Source: DATAZK01 sp965199805 (lineage in GTDB: Bacteria; Actinomycetota; Actinomycetes; Frankiales; Frankiaceae). Taken from it: a DNA stretch of 64,000 nucleotides. Below the pieces are notes generated by a model. That model ran no database searches. It was not told the DNA's origin and saw nothing but the letters and a program-made list of their open reading frames with translations. Positions within the stretch are counted from its first letter, which is position 1, and the number at the start of each line of letters is the position of its first letter. The translations under genes and the position numbers were made by a program. Shown here in pieces: positions 34,031-42,694 of this stretch. The stretch spans positions 1,674,001 to 1,738,000 of the forward strand of contig CBDATO010000001.1 in the NCBI GenBank assembly GCA_965199805.1, given 5' to 3'.

Positions 34031-34636
34031 GTGACCAACGGGGCAGAGAAGCCCGCTGCGAAGGCGCCGTTCGACGCCGCCCGCGCCGAGGCCGCCGTTC
34101 GTGAGCTCCTGTTCGCCATCGGCGAGGACCCGGAGCGCGAGGGGCTGCTCGACACGCCCGCCCGGGTGGCGCGGGCGTACCGGGAGTTCTTCGAGGGCCT
34201 GCAGCAGGACCCGGACCAGATCCTCACGACGATCTTCGACGAGGGCCACGACGAGATGGTCCTGGTGCGCGACATCAGCTTCACCTCGTTCTGCGAGCAC
34301 CACCTGGTGCCGTTCATGGGCAAGGCGTCGGTCGGCTACATCCCGAACGAGTCGGGCCAGATCACCGGCCTGTCCAAGCTCGCCCGCCTGGTCGACGTCT
34401 ACGCCCGGCGTCCGCAGGTGCAGGAGCGGCTGACCACCCAGATCGCCGACACGCTCGAGAAGGTGCTGAAGCCGCGGGGGGTCATCGTCGTCCTGCAGGC
34501 CGAGCACCAGTGCATGTCGATCCGCGGGGTGCGCAAGCCCGGCGCGCTCACGGTGACGTCGGCCGTACGCGGCCAGTTCCGTACATCTGTGGCCACCAGA
34601 AGCGAGGCCATGAGCCTCATCCTGTCGACACGCTGA
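34031..34636 (+). CDS. folE: GTP cyclohydrolase I (FolE type IA)
   Basis: First step of tetrahydrofolate synthesis, converting GTP to dihydroneopterin triphosphate. The 201-residue protein has the zinc ligands in SFCEHHLVPF and HQCMSIRGV, and the GYIPNESGQITGLSKLARLVD core. GTG 34031 has GGAGGAAAT directly upstream. It heads the folate set folE, folP, folB-folK, interrupted only by an MprF-like gene; folP-folB-folK overlap, but folE is separated, so it may have its own transcript. Confidence 0.97.
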   Translation: MTNGAEKPAAKAPFDAARAEAAVRELLFAIGEDPEREGLLDTPARVARAYREFFEGLQQDPDQILTTIFDEGHDEMVLVRDISFTSFCEHHLVPFMGKASVGYIPNESGQITGLSKLARLVDVYARRPQVQERLTTQIADTLEKVLKPRGVIVVLQAEHQCMSIRGVRKPGALTVTSAVRGQFRTSVATRSEAMSLILSTR

Positions 34637-34725
34637 CCGATGAGAATCCTGGAACCGACATAACGCACGCGGCCTTTCCGATCGGGGGGTCGCCCGCGAC
34701 GACGTCCGAGGATGATTCCCGAGCG

Positions 34726-36564
34726 ATGACCACCCGTGAGGCCCGTGCGTCCGCGTCAGCACCGAAGGCACGGTCGGCCCCGGATCCCGACGGGCAGGGC
34801 AGGTCGCCGTCGCCCGAGCGGCCGAGCGAGCCGGCGCTGACGTACTTCGCGCGCCGGCATCGCTTCATCCCCGGGCTCGCCGGCTTCCTGACCCTCGTCG
34901 TCGGCGTGCTGAACGTGCTGTCGGCGATCACGCCGGCGCTGCGGTCACGCGCCCGCGAGGTCCAGGACTTCGTGCCCGGGGCGCTCTCGCACAGCGCCGC
35001 CGCCCTCACCCTGGTGCTCGGCGTCGTCCTGATCCTGCTCGCCCGGGCGCTGCGCCGGCGCAAGCGGCGGGCCTGGCGGGCGACGGTCGTGCTGCTGGCC
35101 GCCTCGATCGTCACGCACATCGCCAAGGGCCTCGACGTCGAAGAGGCGATCGTCGCCTTCGTCCTGCTCATCGGCCTCGTGCTCTACCGGCGCGACTTCT
35201 ACGCCAAGGGTGACCCGTCGACCCGCTGGCGCGCGCTCTGGTACGGCGCAGGCGTCTTCGTCTTCGCGATCGTCATCGGCATGGTGCTGCTGCAGCTGCG
35301 CACCGGCCGGATGGTCGGGCCCCATCCGCTGTCGGCCCAGTTCGAGCACGTGCTGCGCGGCCTGGTCGGCTTCGACGGTCCGCTGCACTTCCGTCCCGAG
35401 GGGGTCGACGACCTCGTCGCCCGCGTACTCGGCGGGATGGGGCTGCTCATCGCCCTCACCGTCATCTACCTCGTCCTGCGCCCACCGGAGCCGCGGTCGA
35501 TGCTGACCCGCGAGGACGAGACCCAGATGCGGGCCCTGCTCGGCGGCCCGCACGGCGGTCGCGACTCGCTCGGCTACTTCGCCCTGCGGCGCGACAAGAG
35601 CGTCGTCTGGTCGCCGACCCGCAAGGCCGCGATCGCGTACCGGGTGGTGTCGGGCGTCGTGCTCGCGAGCGGTGACCCCCTCGGTGACCCCGAGGCGTGG
35701 CCGGGTGCGATCAAGGAGTTCATGGCACTGGCCGACGAGCACGCCTGGACCCCGGCGGTCATCGGGTGCAGCGAGGCCGGCGGCACCGCGTATGCCCGCG
35801 TGGGTGGCATGTCGGCCCTCGAGTTCGGCGACGAGGCCGTCGTCGAGCTCTGTGACTTCTCCCTCGACGGCCGGGCCATGCGCAACGTGCGCCAGGCCTG
35901 CGGGCGGCCCGAGCGCGCCGGCTACACCGTCCGGGTCTCCCGATCGTCCGACATCACCGAGGAGGACCGCCTCCAGCTGCGGCAGCAGGCGGCCGCCTGG
36001 CGCGGCAGCGAGACCGAGCGCGGCTTCTCGATGGCCCTCGGCCGCTTCTTCGACCCCGACGACGGCCAGTGCGCCGCCGTCATGGCGTTCGACGCCGACG
36101 CCCAGCTGCGCGGCTTCCTGCACTTCGTCCCGTGGGGCAAGGACGGTCTGTCGCTGGACCTCATGCGGCGCGACCGTGACGCCGAGAACGGCATCAACGA
36201 GTTCCTGATCGTCAACGCGCTCAAGCAGGCGCCGGAGCTCGGCGTGAAGCGGGTGTCGCTGAACTTCGCGGTCTTCCGCTCGGCGCTCGAGCGCGGCGAG
36301 AAGCTCGGCGCCGGGCCCGTGCTCAAGGCGTGGCGCGGGATCCTGGTCTTCTTCTCCCGCTGGTTCCAGATCGACTCGCTGTACCGGTTCAACGCCAAGT
36401 TCCGGCCGATCTGGGAGCCGCGCTTCGTCTGCTACCCGGGTGGACGCGACCTGCCGCGCATCGCGATCGCCATGCTCGAGGCGGAGGCGTTCATCGTCTG
36501 GCCGAAGCCCAAGCTGCGCCGGATCGTCCGGCACGTACTGCCCTCCTCCGCCCAGCAGGGGTAG
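34726..36564 (+). CDS. DUF2156/MprF-like phosphatidylglycerol lysyltransferase-domain membrane protein
   Basis: 612-residue protein with a Pro/Ser-rich cytosolic N-terminus, five or six membrane segments (from GLAGFLTLVVGVLNVLSAI to LIALTVIYLVLR) and a C-terminal LPG-synthase-type domain. This matches the MprF/LysX membrane half without an attached lysyl-tRNA synthetase. Known relatives transfer amino acids from tRNA to phosphatidylglycerol, altering surface charge; here the donor and acceptor are not known. GRDSLGYFALRRDKSVVWS and ASGDPLGDP are recognisable family blocks. ATG 34726 is the start that retains the conserved region. Inserted between folE and folP relative to Mycobacterium. Confidence 0.85.
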   Translation: MTTREARASASAPKARSAPDPDGQGRSPSPERPSEPALTYFARRHRFIPGLAGFLTLVVGVLNVLSAITPALRSRAREVQDFVPGALSHSAAALTLVLGVVLILLARALRRRKRRAWRATVVLLAASIVTHIAKGLDVEEAIVAFVLLIGLVLYRRDFYAKGDPSTRWRALWYGAGVFVFAIVIGMVLLQLRTGRMVGPHPLSAQFEHVLRGLVGFDGPLHFRPEGVDDLVARVLGGMGLLIALTVIYLVLRPPEPRSMLTREDETQMRALLGGPHGGRDSLGYFALRRDKSVVWSPTRKAAIAYRVVSGVVLASGDPLGDPEAWPGAIKEFMALADEHAWTPAVIGCSEAGGTAYARVGGMSALEFGDEAVVELCDFSLDGRAMRNVRQACGRPERAGYTVRVSRSSDITEEDRLQLRQQAAAWRGSETERGFSMALGRFFDPDDGQCAAVMAFDADAQLRGFLHFVPWGKDGLSLDLMRRDRDAENGINEFLIVNALKQAPELGVKRVSLNFAVFRSALERGEKLGAGPVLKAWRGILVFFSRWFQIDSLYRFNAKFRPIWEPRFVCYPGGRDLPRIAIAMLEAEAFIVWPKPKLRRIVRHVLPSSAQQG

Positions 36565-36604
36565 CCGACCTGGGCTGCGGCCCGGCTGCAGCAAGATGGC
36601 GGGC

Positions 36605-37501
36605 ATGACTCCGTCCGTCCCCGGGCTGCTCGGCACCGCCGGAGCCGGCCGCACGCTGGTCATGGGGATCATCAACGTCACGCCGGACTCGTTCTCCGAC
36701 GGCGGCGTCTACGCCGACCCGCGTGAGGCGTGCGGTGCGGGGATGACGATGCTCGCCGACGGCGCCGACCTCATCGACGTGGGCGGGGAGTCCACCCGGC
36801 CCGGCGCCACCCGCATCTCCACCGCGGAGGAGCTGCGCCGGATCCTGCCGGTGGTCGAGGAGCTGGCCGCCGCCGGGGCCCGGGTCAGCGTCGACACCAG
36901 CCGGGCCGAGGTCGCGCGGGCGGCGCTCGACGCCGGGGCGTGCCTGGTCAACGACGTGACGGGCGGCTCGGATCCCGAGATGTTCGCCCTGGTGGCCCGG
37001 CGCCGCGTGCCCTACGTGCTCATGCACGGCCGCGGGCCGAGCGTCGACATGCAGCAGCGGGCGCGCTACGCGGACGTCGTCGACGACGTCTGCGCCGAGC
37101 TCGGCGACCGGCTCGCCGCCGCGGAGGCGGCCGGGATCGACCGCGCGGCGCTGGTGCTCGACCCGGGCATCGGCTTCGCCAAGAACGCCGAGCACAACTG
37201 GGCGCTGCTGGCCGCCCTCGACCGGCTGTCCTCGCTCGGGGCGCCGCTGCTGGTCGGCACCAGCCGCAAGTCCTTCCTCGGCCGGCTGCTGCCCGACGCC
37301 GGCGGCCACCCGAGGCAGGTCGACCGGCGCGACGCGGCGACGCTTGCCACCACCGCACTCGCCGCCGAGCACGGGGCCTGGGCGGTGCGTGTGCACGAGG
37401 TGCGGGCGAGCGCCGACGCCGTACGCGTGGTCGCCGCCTGGAACGCGTCCCGGCGCGCCGCACAGCAGCCCCGTGACCCGCAGAATGGGACGCATGGCTG
37501 A
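36605..37501 (+). CDS. folP: dihydropteroate synthase
   Basis: Condenses 6-hydroxymethyl-dihydropterin diphosphate with p-aminobenzoate; the sulfonamide target. It is 298 residues with VMGIINVTPDSFSDGG, DVGGESTRPGA, NDVTGG, LVLDPGIGFAK and the GTSRKSFLG block, so all substrate loops are present. ATG 36605 is the start. The stop overlaps the folB-folK ATG by eight bases, indicating translational coupling. Confidence 0.96.
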   Translation: MTPSVPGLLGTAGAGRTLVMGIINVTPDSFSDGGVYADPREACGAGMTMLADGADLIDVGGESTRPGATRISTAEELRRILPVVEELAAAGARVSVDTSRAEVARAALDAGACLVNDVTGGSDPEMFALVARRRVPYVLMHGRGPSVDMQQRARYADVVDDVCAELGDRLAAAEAAGIDRAALVLDPGIGFAKNAEHNWALLAALDRLSSLGAPLLVGTSRKSFLGRLLPDAGGHPRQVDRRDAATLATTALAAEHGAWAVRVHEVRASADAVRVVAAWNASRRAAQQPRDPQNGTHG

Positions 37502-38312
37502 GATCCGGCTCCGCGGGCTGCGGCTGCGCGGCTTCCACGGCGTCTTCGACCACGAGAAGCGTGACGGTCAGGACTTCGTCATCGACGCCACGCTCGAGAT
37601 CACCGACCCGGCCCGCGACGACCTGGAGCTCACCGCCGACTACGGGGTGCTCGCGGGGCGCCTCGCCGAGGTGGTCACCGGTGAGCCGGTCGACCTCATC
37701 GAGACCCTCGCCCAGCGGCTGCTGGCGGTGTGCCAGAGCACGCCGGGCGTGCTGCGCAGCTCGGTCACGGTGCACAAGCCGCAGGCGCCCATCCCCCTGG
37801 ACTTCGCCGACGTGACGGTGACGGTGCGCTCGTCGGCGACGGCGGCGCTCGCCCTCGGGTCCAACCTCGGCGACCGGCTGGCCCACCTGCAGGCGGCGGT
37901 CGACCTGCTCTGTCCGCTCGCCGTCTCGCGGGTGTACGAGACCGACCCCGTCGGCGGACCCGAGCAGGACCCGTACCTGAACGCCGTCGTCCTGGTGCCG
38001 GCCGCCGCCCCGCTCCGGCTGCTGAGGCAGGCGCAGGCCGTCGAGCAGGCCCGGGATCGCGTACGCGAGGTGCGCTGGGGGCCTCGCACGCTGGACGTCG
38101 ACCTGCTCGACGTGGCCGGCCTCCGGCTCGACACGCCCGAGCTGACGCTCCCCCACCCACGCGCCGCCGAGCGCGGCTTCGTCCTGGCCCCGTGGCTCGA
38201 CGTCGCCCCCGAAGCGGTCGTCCCCGGCGCCGGGCGGGTGGCCGACCTGCTCGCCGGGGTACGCGCAGCCGACCCGCACGGGGTACGCCTCACCGAGCAC
38301 GTCCTGCGGTGA
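37494..38312 (+). CDS. folK: FolB-FolK fusion: dihydroneopterin aldolase and HPPK
   Basis: A single 272-residue protein carries two folate enzymes. Residues 1-118 are dihydroneopterin aldolase (LRGFHGVFDHEKRDGQDFVIDATLE, then DYGVLAGRLAEVV). After a short VRSSATAALA joint, residues 122-268 are the hydroxymethyldihydropterin pyrophosphokinase (ALGSNLGDRLAHLQ, GGPEQDPYLNAV, RWGPRTLDVDLL). No stop or start separates them. Mycobacterium has two separate genes. The fusion makes two consecutive steps physically linked. It overlaps folP upstream and DUF3180 downstream (GTGA). Confidence 0.95.
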   Translation: MAEIRLRGLRLRGFHGVFDHEKRDGQDFVIDATLEITDPARDDLELTADYGVLAGRLAEVVTGEPVDLIETLAQRLLAVCQSTPGVLRSSVTVHKPQAPIPLDFADVTVTVRSSATAALALGSNLGDRLAHLQAAVDLLCPLAVSRVYETDPVGGPEQDPYLNAVVLVPAAAPLRLLRQAQAVEQARDRVREVRWGPRTLDVDLLDVAGLRLDTPELTLPHPRAAERGFVLAPWLDVAPEAVVPGAGRVADLLAGVRAADPHGVRLTEHVLR

Positions 38313-38752
38313 CGCCCACCCGGCCGTGGCAGCTGATCGCCTCCGGCGCCGTCGCCTTCCTCCTCACCTACGTCCTGATGCGGGTCTACTACCTGACCTC
38401 GCTGACGTCCTCGCTGCCGCGCACCCCCGTCCTGTCGGTGGCGGTCGTCGCGCTGGTCGAGGCCGAGCTCGGCCGCGGCGTCCGCTCCCGGCTCGCCGGC
38501 CGGCCCGGCACCCGGGCGATCCTGCCGATCACGGTCGCCCGCTACGCCGCACTGGCCCGGGCCAGCAGCATCGCCGGCGCCCTGGTGGTCGGGGCCTGGG
38601 CCGGCGTGCTCGCGTACACCGCCCCGCGCGGGGATCAGCCCCCGGTCGCGGGGGCGGACACCATCACCGCGGCCCTGGGTGTCGCCTCGGGCGCGGCACT
38701 GATCGCGGCGGCGCTCTGGCTCGAGTACGGATGTCGGCAACGCTGGCGGTGA
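38309..38752 (+). CDS. DUF3180 membrane protein
   Basis: 147-residue membrane protein with four hydrophobic segments (LIASGAVAFLLTYVLMRVYYL, PVLSVAVVALVEAEL, ARASSIAGALVVGAWAGVLAY and ITAALGVASGAALIAAALWLEY). DUF3180 genes follow folK in most actinobacteria, and no function is known. GTG 38309 overlaps the folB-folK stop. A Mycobacterium homologue is at the matching position, so a conserved link to folate or cell envelope is possible but unproven. Confidence 0.85.
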   Translation: MTPTRPWQLIASGAVAFLLTYVLMRVYYLTSLTSSLPRTPVLSVAVVALVEAELGRGVRSRLAGRPGTRAILPITVARYAALARASSIAGALVVGAWAGVLAYTAPRGDQPPVAGADTITAALGVASGAALIAAALWLEYGCRQRWR

Positions 38753-38913
38753 TCGGCCTGCACGAAATCGAGGAGCCCGCGTGTCGTGCGCAGCTTTCCC
38801 GGGGATTAGCCGCTTAATGGGCCGGGTTTGTCAGACGCTGCCGTTACTCTGTGCGCAGTTTCAAACCCCCGCTTTTCGCGACCCCCCCGCCTGCCCTGAC
38901 CCGCGCCTGAAGG

Positions 38914-40308
38914 ATGTCCGTGCACCCTCCGCCCGATCCCGACCGTGCAGACGTCCCGACGGTCAAGATCGAGAAGGATGCCGACGGCGCAGCCGGGGCG
39001 ACCCCGCCCGCAGCGGCACCCGAAGCGCCGCCGACGGTGCCGACACCGGCCGTGCCGTCAGGCGCTCGCGCCACCGCTGCTGCACCGGGCTCGCTGAGCT
39101 CCGACACCCCGCTGCGTCCGCTGGAGCCCGCACCCGGCAGCCGTCCTCCGCGTCGCTTCGCCCGCAAGCGGCGCCATCCCGCGGTGCGCATCCTGCAGGC
39201 GCTCGCGCTGGCGATCCTGATCTTCGTCGGGTTGATCGGCTACTCGGTCGGCGGCGCGCTCACCCGCCCCGGCAACGACTCGTTCCAGGCCCGGGTCGCC
39301 GAGTGGGGCCGCGAGCACCACCTCGGCAATGTCGTCACGTGGCTGGAGAAGAAGCAGTACGACCTCGACAAGCCGACGACGGGCGGCGAGGCCAGCATCC
39401 CGCCGATCACCGGCGCCTCGATCAATCCGGACGGCGTGCAGCCTGCTGTCCCGCACTCGAAGTTCCCGGAGAAGCCGACCCTGCTCGCCGGGCAGGGGCT
39501 GCCGGGCGAGGGTGTCTGGAAGCCGGTCGTGCTCAACAAGGGCTACCCCGCGGTCGCGCTGACCTACGTGCGTCCCGACGCGGTCTACACCTCCTACTAC
39601 GCGGCCATGATGTGGATGGACCCGAAGCTGCTCTCCGGCCGGCTGCACGAGGGCATCCCCGAGGGTGACCCGGGCGGCCAGTGGAGCACCCCGGCCTACA
39701 TCACCCCGGAGCTCGCCAAGACGGTCGCCACCGCGTTTCCCGGCGGGTTCCGTACCGACCGGTCCAACGTCAGCAGCAACGGCGGCTACTACGACGACGG
39801 CCGCGAGGCCACCAAGCCGTATCCGCTGCGCAACGGTGCCGCATCACTGGTGATCATGAAGGACGGCACGGCGACGGTCGGGCAGTGGGGCCGCGACGTG
39901 AGCCTCACCGCCGACGTCAAGAGCGTGCGGCAGAACCTCGACCTGCTGGTCGACAACGGCGTGGTCGCCACGTCGTGCAACACCGACAGCTCGCCCATCT
40001 GGGGCTACACGGTCGGCAACAACGCCTTCGTCCCGCGTACGGCGATCGGCGTGCGCGCCGACGGCTCGTTGATCTTCGTCAACAGCCCGGCGGTGTCGGT
40101 CTGCTCGCTCGGCCAGCTGCTCAAGTCGGCCGGGGTCGTGCGCGGCATGGAGCTCGACATCAACTACGACTGGTCGATCGGCTACTACTACACGCACGAG
40201 AACGGTGTCGTGACCTCGCACCAGTCGCGGCCGACCCAGTCCAAGGGCGCCGACCACTACTTCTCGCCGCAGAGCCGTGACTTCGTCGCGTTCTACCTCC
40301 GGCCTTGA
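38914..40308 (+). CDS. phosphodiester glycosidase (NAGPA/DUF2233) membrane-anchored protein
   Basis: 464-residue protein. A Pro/Ala-rich cytosolic N-terminus (~90 residues) precedes a single membrane segment (ILQALALAILIFVGLIGY), with the catalytic domain predicted outside. The C-terminal phosphodiester glycosidase domain has blocks such as SNGGYYDDG, LRNGAASLVIMKDG and GMELDINYDWSIGYYY. Such enzymes release sugars from phosphodiester linkages. Placed just before the arabinan-precursor genes, it may act on a cell-wall or lipid-linked sugar; that is inference. ATG 38914 has GAAGG close upstream. Confidence 0.85.
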   Translation: MSVHPPPDPDRADVPTVKIEKDADGAAGATPPAAAPEAPPTVPTPAVPSGARATAAAPGSLSSDTPLRPLEPAPGSRPPRRFARKRRHPAVRILQALALAILIFVGLIGYSVGGALTRPGNDSFQARVAEWGREHHLGNVVTWLEKKQYDLDKPTTGGEASIPPITGASINPDGVQPAVPHSKFPEKPTLLAGQGLPGEGVWKPVVLNKGYPAVALTYVRPDAVYTSYYAAMMWMDPKLLSGRLHEGIPEGDPGGQWSTPAYITPELAKTVATAFPGGFRTDRSNVSSNGGYYDDGREATKPYPLRNGAASLVIMKDGTATVGQWGRDVSLTADVKSVRQNLDLLVDNGVVATSCNTDSSPIWGYTVGNNAFVPRTAIGVRADGSLIFVNSPAVSVCSLGQLLKSAGVVRGMELDINYDWSIGYYYTHENGVVTSHQSRPTQSKGADHYFSPQSRDFVAFYLRP

Positions 40309-40358
40309 CCCAGCTCGAGCCGTCCGCCGCTTACGCTGACTCCCGTGAGGGGAAGCCG

Positions 40359-41306
40359 GTGAGCGTCACGATCACTCCGGCGGCAGGCGCCGACTCGGCC
40401 GACGCGCCCGACCCCGACCGACCCGTGGTCCAGACCTCGCTGGCCCGGGGCCTGTTCAAGGCGTTGCGTCCCAAGCAGTGGGTCAAGAGCGTGCTGGTGC
40501 CGGCCGCGCCCGCCGCCGCCGGGGTGCTCACGCACGGCACGGTGCTGTGGCACACGGTCGTCGCGGTGATCACTTTCAGCCTGTGCGCCTCGGGCGGCTA
40601 CCTGATCAACGACGCCGCCGACGTCGAGGCCGACCGCAAGCACCCCAAGAAGCGCAACCGGCCGATCGCCGCCGGCATCGTGCCGGTCACGCTGGCCCGG
40701 GTGCTCGGTGTCGTCCTGGTCTGCGGCAGCATCGCCGCGGGCGGGCTGCTCACCTCGTGGAAGCTCTCGGCCGTACTGGCCGGTTACGTGGTGCTGACCT
40801 TCTCGTACTCGATGCGGCTCAAGCACGTGCCGGTCGTGGAGATGATGCTGGTCGCCGGCGGCTTCCTGCTCCGCCCGATCGCCGGGGCCGCGGCGACGGA
40901 CGTGAAGCTCTCGCAGTGGTTCCTCATCGTCGCGTCGTTCGGCTCGCTCTACATGGTCGCCGGCAAGCGCACCGCCGAGGCCACCGAGTTCGGTGACGGC
41001 GCCTCGGCCCACCGGCGTATCCACGAGGCCTACCCGATCGCCTACCTGCGCCAGACCCGTGAGCTGTCGGCCGCCGTCACCCTGATCGCGTACTGCCTGT
41101 GGGCCTTCGAGCGGGCCGATCTGCAGGCCGGCACCTGGTCGAAGCTGTCGATCATCCCGATCACGTTCGGCCTGCTGCGCTACCAGCTGCTGCTCGAGCG
41201 CGGCCACGGCGGCGCCCCCGAGGACGCCGTCCTCGGTGATCGCGCGCTGCTGGCCGCCGGCCTGGTCTGGGTCGCCGCCTTCGCGCTCGGCGTCTACCTC
41301 AAGTGA
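40359..41306 (+). CDS. ubiA: decaprenyl-phosphate phosphoribosyltransferase (UbiA family)
   Basis: Integral membrane prenyltransferase-fold enzyme of 315 residues that would transfer phosphoribose from PRPP to decaprenyl phosphate, the first committed step to the arabinan donor. The key motif INDAADVEADRKHPKKRNRP is the first Asp-rich site, and YSMRLKHVPVVEMMLVAGGF and VASFGSLYMVAGKR follow. It resembles M. tuberculosis Rv3806c. I place the start at GTG 40359 because AGGGGA lies seven bases upstream; a TTG at 40305 overlapping the previous stop is an alternative. GTGA overlap with dprE1. Confidence 0.93.
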   Translation: MSVTITPAAGADSADAPDPDRPVVQTSLARGLFKALRPKQWVKSVLVPAAPAAAGVLTHGTVLWHTVVAVITFSLCASGGYLINDAADVEADRKHPKKRNRPIAAGIVPVTLARVLGVVLVCGSIAAGGLLTSWKLSAVLAGYVVLTFSYSMRLKHVPVVEMMLVAGGFLLRPIAGAAATDVKLSQWFLIVASFGSLYMVAGKRTAEATEFGDGASAHRRIHEAYPIAYLRQTRELSAAVTLIAYCLWAFERADLQAGTWSKLSIIPITFGLLRYQLLLERGHGGAPEDAVLGDRALLAAGLVWVAAFALGVYLK

Positions 41307-42694
41307 GTGCCCCGGCCGACTCGCAGCTGCTGACCGGTTGGGGCCTCACGGCTGCCAGCCGCGCCGCCGTCGAGCGGCCCACAACGGCTGCCGAGGTGCG
41401 GCACGCGCTGGCCGGCGCGCTCAGCGACGGGCGGGGGGTGATCGCCCGCGGCCTCGGACGGGCCTACGGCGACGCCGCACAGAACGCCGGCGGCCACGTC
41501 CTCGACCTCACCGGCCTGACCCGGGTGCACCGCTTCGAGCAGGGCGACCCGAACGACCCCGCCCGTCCGGCCACCATCACCGTCGACGCCGGCATGTCGC
41601 TCGACGCGCTCATGCGGCTGCTCGTGCCGCTCGGCTACTTCGTCCCGGTCACGCCCGGCACCCGTTACGTGACCGTCGGCGGCGGCATCGCCAGCGACAT
41701 CCACGGCAAGAACCACCACGTCGAGGGCTCGTTCTGCGACCACGTCACCGAGCTCTCGCTGCTGCTGCCGTCGGGCGAGATCCGCGTCCTGCACCCGCAC
41801 GGTGAGGGCGCCGCGGCGTTCTGGGCCACCGCGGGCGGGATGGGACTCACCGGCGTGGTGCTGTCGGCGACCATCCGGCTGCTGCGCATCGCGTCCGCCT
41901 ACCTGCGGGTCGACACCGAGCGCGCAAGCGACCTCGACGACTGCATGCGACGCATGGCCGAGCGCGACGACGACTACCGCTACTCCGTCGCCTGGATCGA
42001 CTCGCTGACGACCGGCAAGGACATGGGCCGTGCCGTCCTCACCCGGGGCGATCACGCCACGCTCGACGAGCTCCCCGGCAAGCGTCGCAAGGCCCCGCTC
42101 GCCTATGCACCGACCCCGCGGCTCGCGGCCCCGCCGTGGGTGCCGACCGGCCTGCTGCGCCCGGCCACCGTGCGGGCGTTCAACGAGGTCTGGTTCCGCA
42201 AGGCGCCCAAGCAGCACACCGGCTACGAGACGATCCCGTTCTTCTTCCACCCGCTGGACGGTGTGCTGGAGTGGAACCGGATCTACGGGCGTACCGGCTT
42301 CATCCAGTACCAGTTCGCCGTGCCGCTCGAGGCCGAGGAGACGGTCCGCACCTGCCTCGGCCGGCTCTCGGCCGCGCGCTGCCCGTCGTTCCTCACCGTG
42401 CTGAAGCGCTTCGGGGCAGCCAACCCGGGCCCGATGTCGTTCCCGCAGCCGGGGTGGACCCTCACCGTCGACGTGCCGGCCGCGCTGGAGGGGCTCGGCG
42501 CCCTGCTCGACGGCCTCGACGAGGTGGTGGTCGCCGCGGGCGGCCGCGTGTACCTGTCCAAGGACAGCCGGCTGCGCCCCGATCTGCTGGCCGCGATGTA
42601 TCCGCGGCTCGGCGAGTGGCGTGCCGTACGCGACGAGCTCGACCCGCACCGTCAGCTGACCAGCGATCTCTCCCGAAGGTTGGACCTCGTATGA
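41303..42694 (+). CDS. dprE1: decaprenylphosphoryl-beta-D-ribose oxidase (DprE1)
   Basis: FAD enzyme of 463 residues that oxidises decaprenylphosphoryl ribose to the 2-keto form, acting with DprE2 to make the arabinose donor. FAD-binding blocks GRGLGRAYGDAAQNAGGHVLD and GGGIASDIHGKNHHVEGSF are present. The residue matching Cys387 of M. tuberculosis, which benzothiazinones attack, is Thr388 (QPGWTLTVD, versus a Cys in the mycobacterial sequence by memory). The flanking PGW...VD is conserved, so the alignment is simple. GTG 41303 overlaps ubiA; the stop overlaps dprE2. Confidence 0.93.
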   Translation: MSAPADSQLLTGWGLTAASRAAVERPTTAAEVRHALAGALSDGRGVIARGLGRAYGDAAQNAGGHVLDLTGLTRVHRFEQGDPNDPARPATITVDAGMSLDALMRLLVPLGYFVPVTPGTRYVTVGGGIASDIHGKNHHVEGSFCDHVTELSLLLPSGEIRVLHPHGEGAAAFWATAGGMGLTGVVLSATIRLLRIASAYLRVDTERASDLDDCMRRMAERDDDYRYSVAWIDSLTTGKDMGRAVLTRGDHATLDELPGKRRKAPLAYAPTPRLAAPPWVPTGLLRPATVRAFNEVWFRKAPKQHTGYETIPFFFHPLDGVLEWNRIYGRTGFIQYQFAVPLEAEETVRTCLGRLSAARCPSFLTVLKRFGAANPGPMSFPQPGWTLTVDVPAALEGLGALLDGLDEVVVAAGGRVYLSKDSRLRPDLLAAMYPRLGEWRAVRDELDPHRQLTSDLSRRLDLV

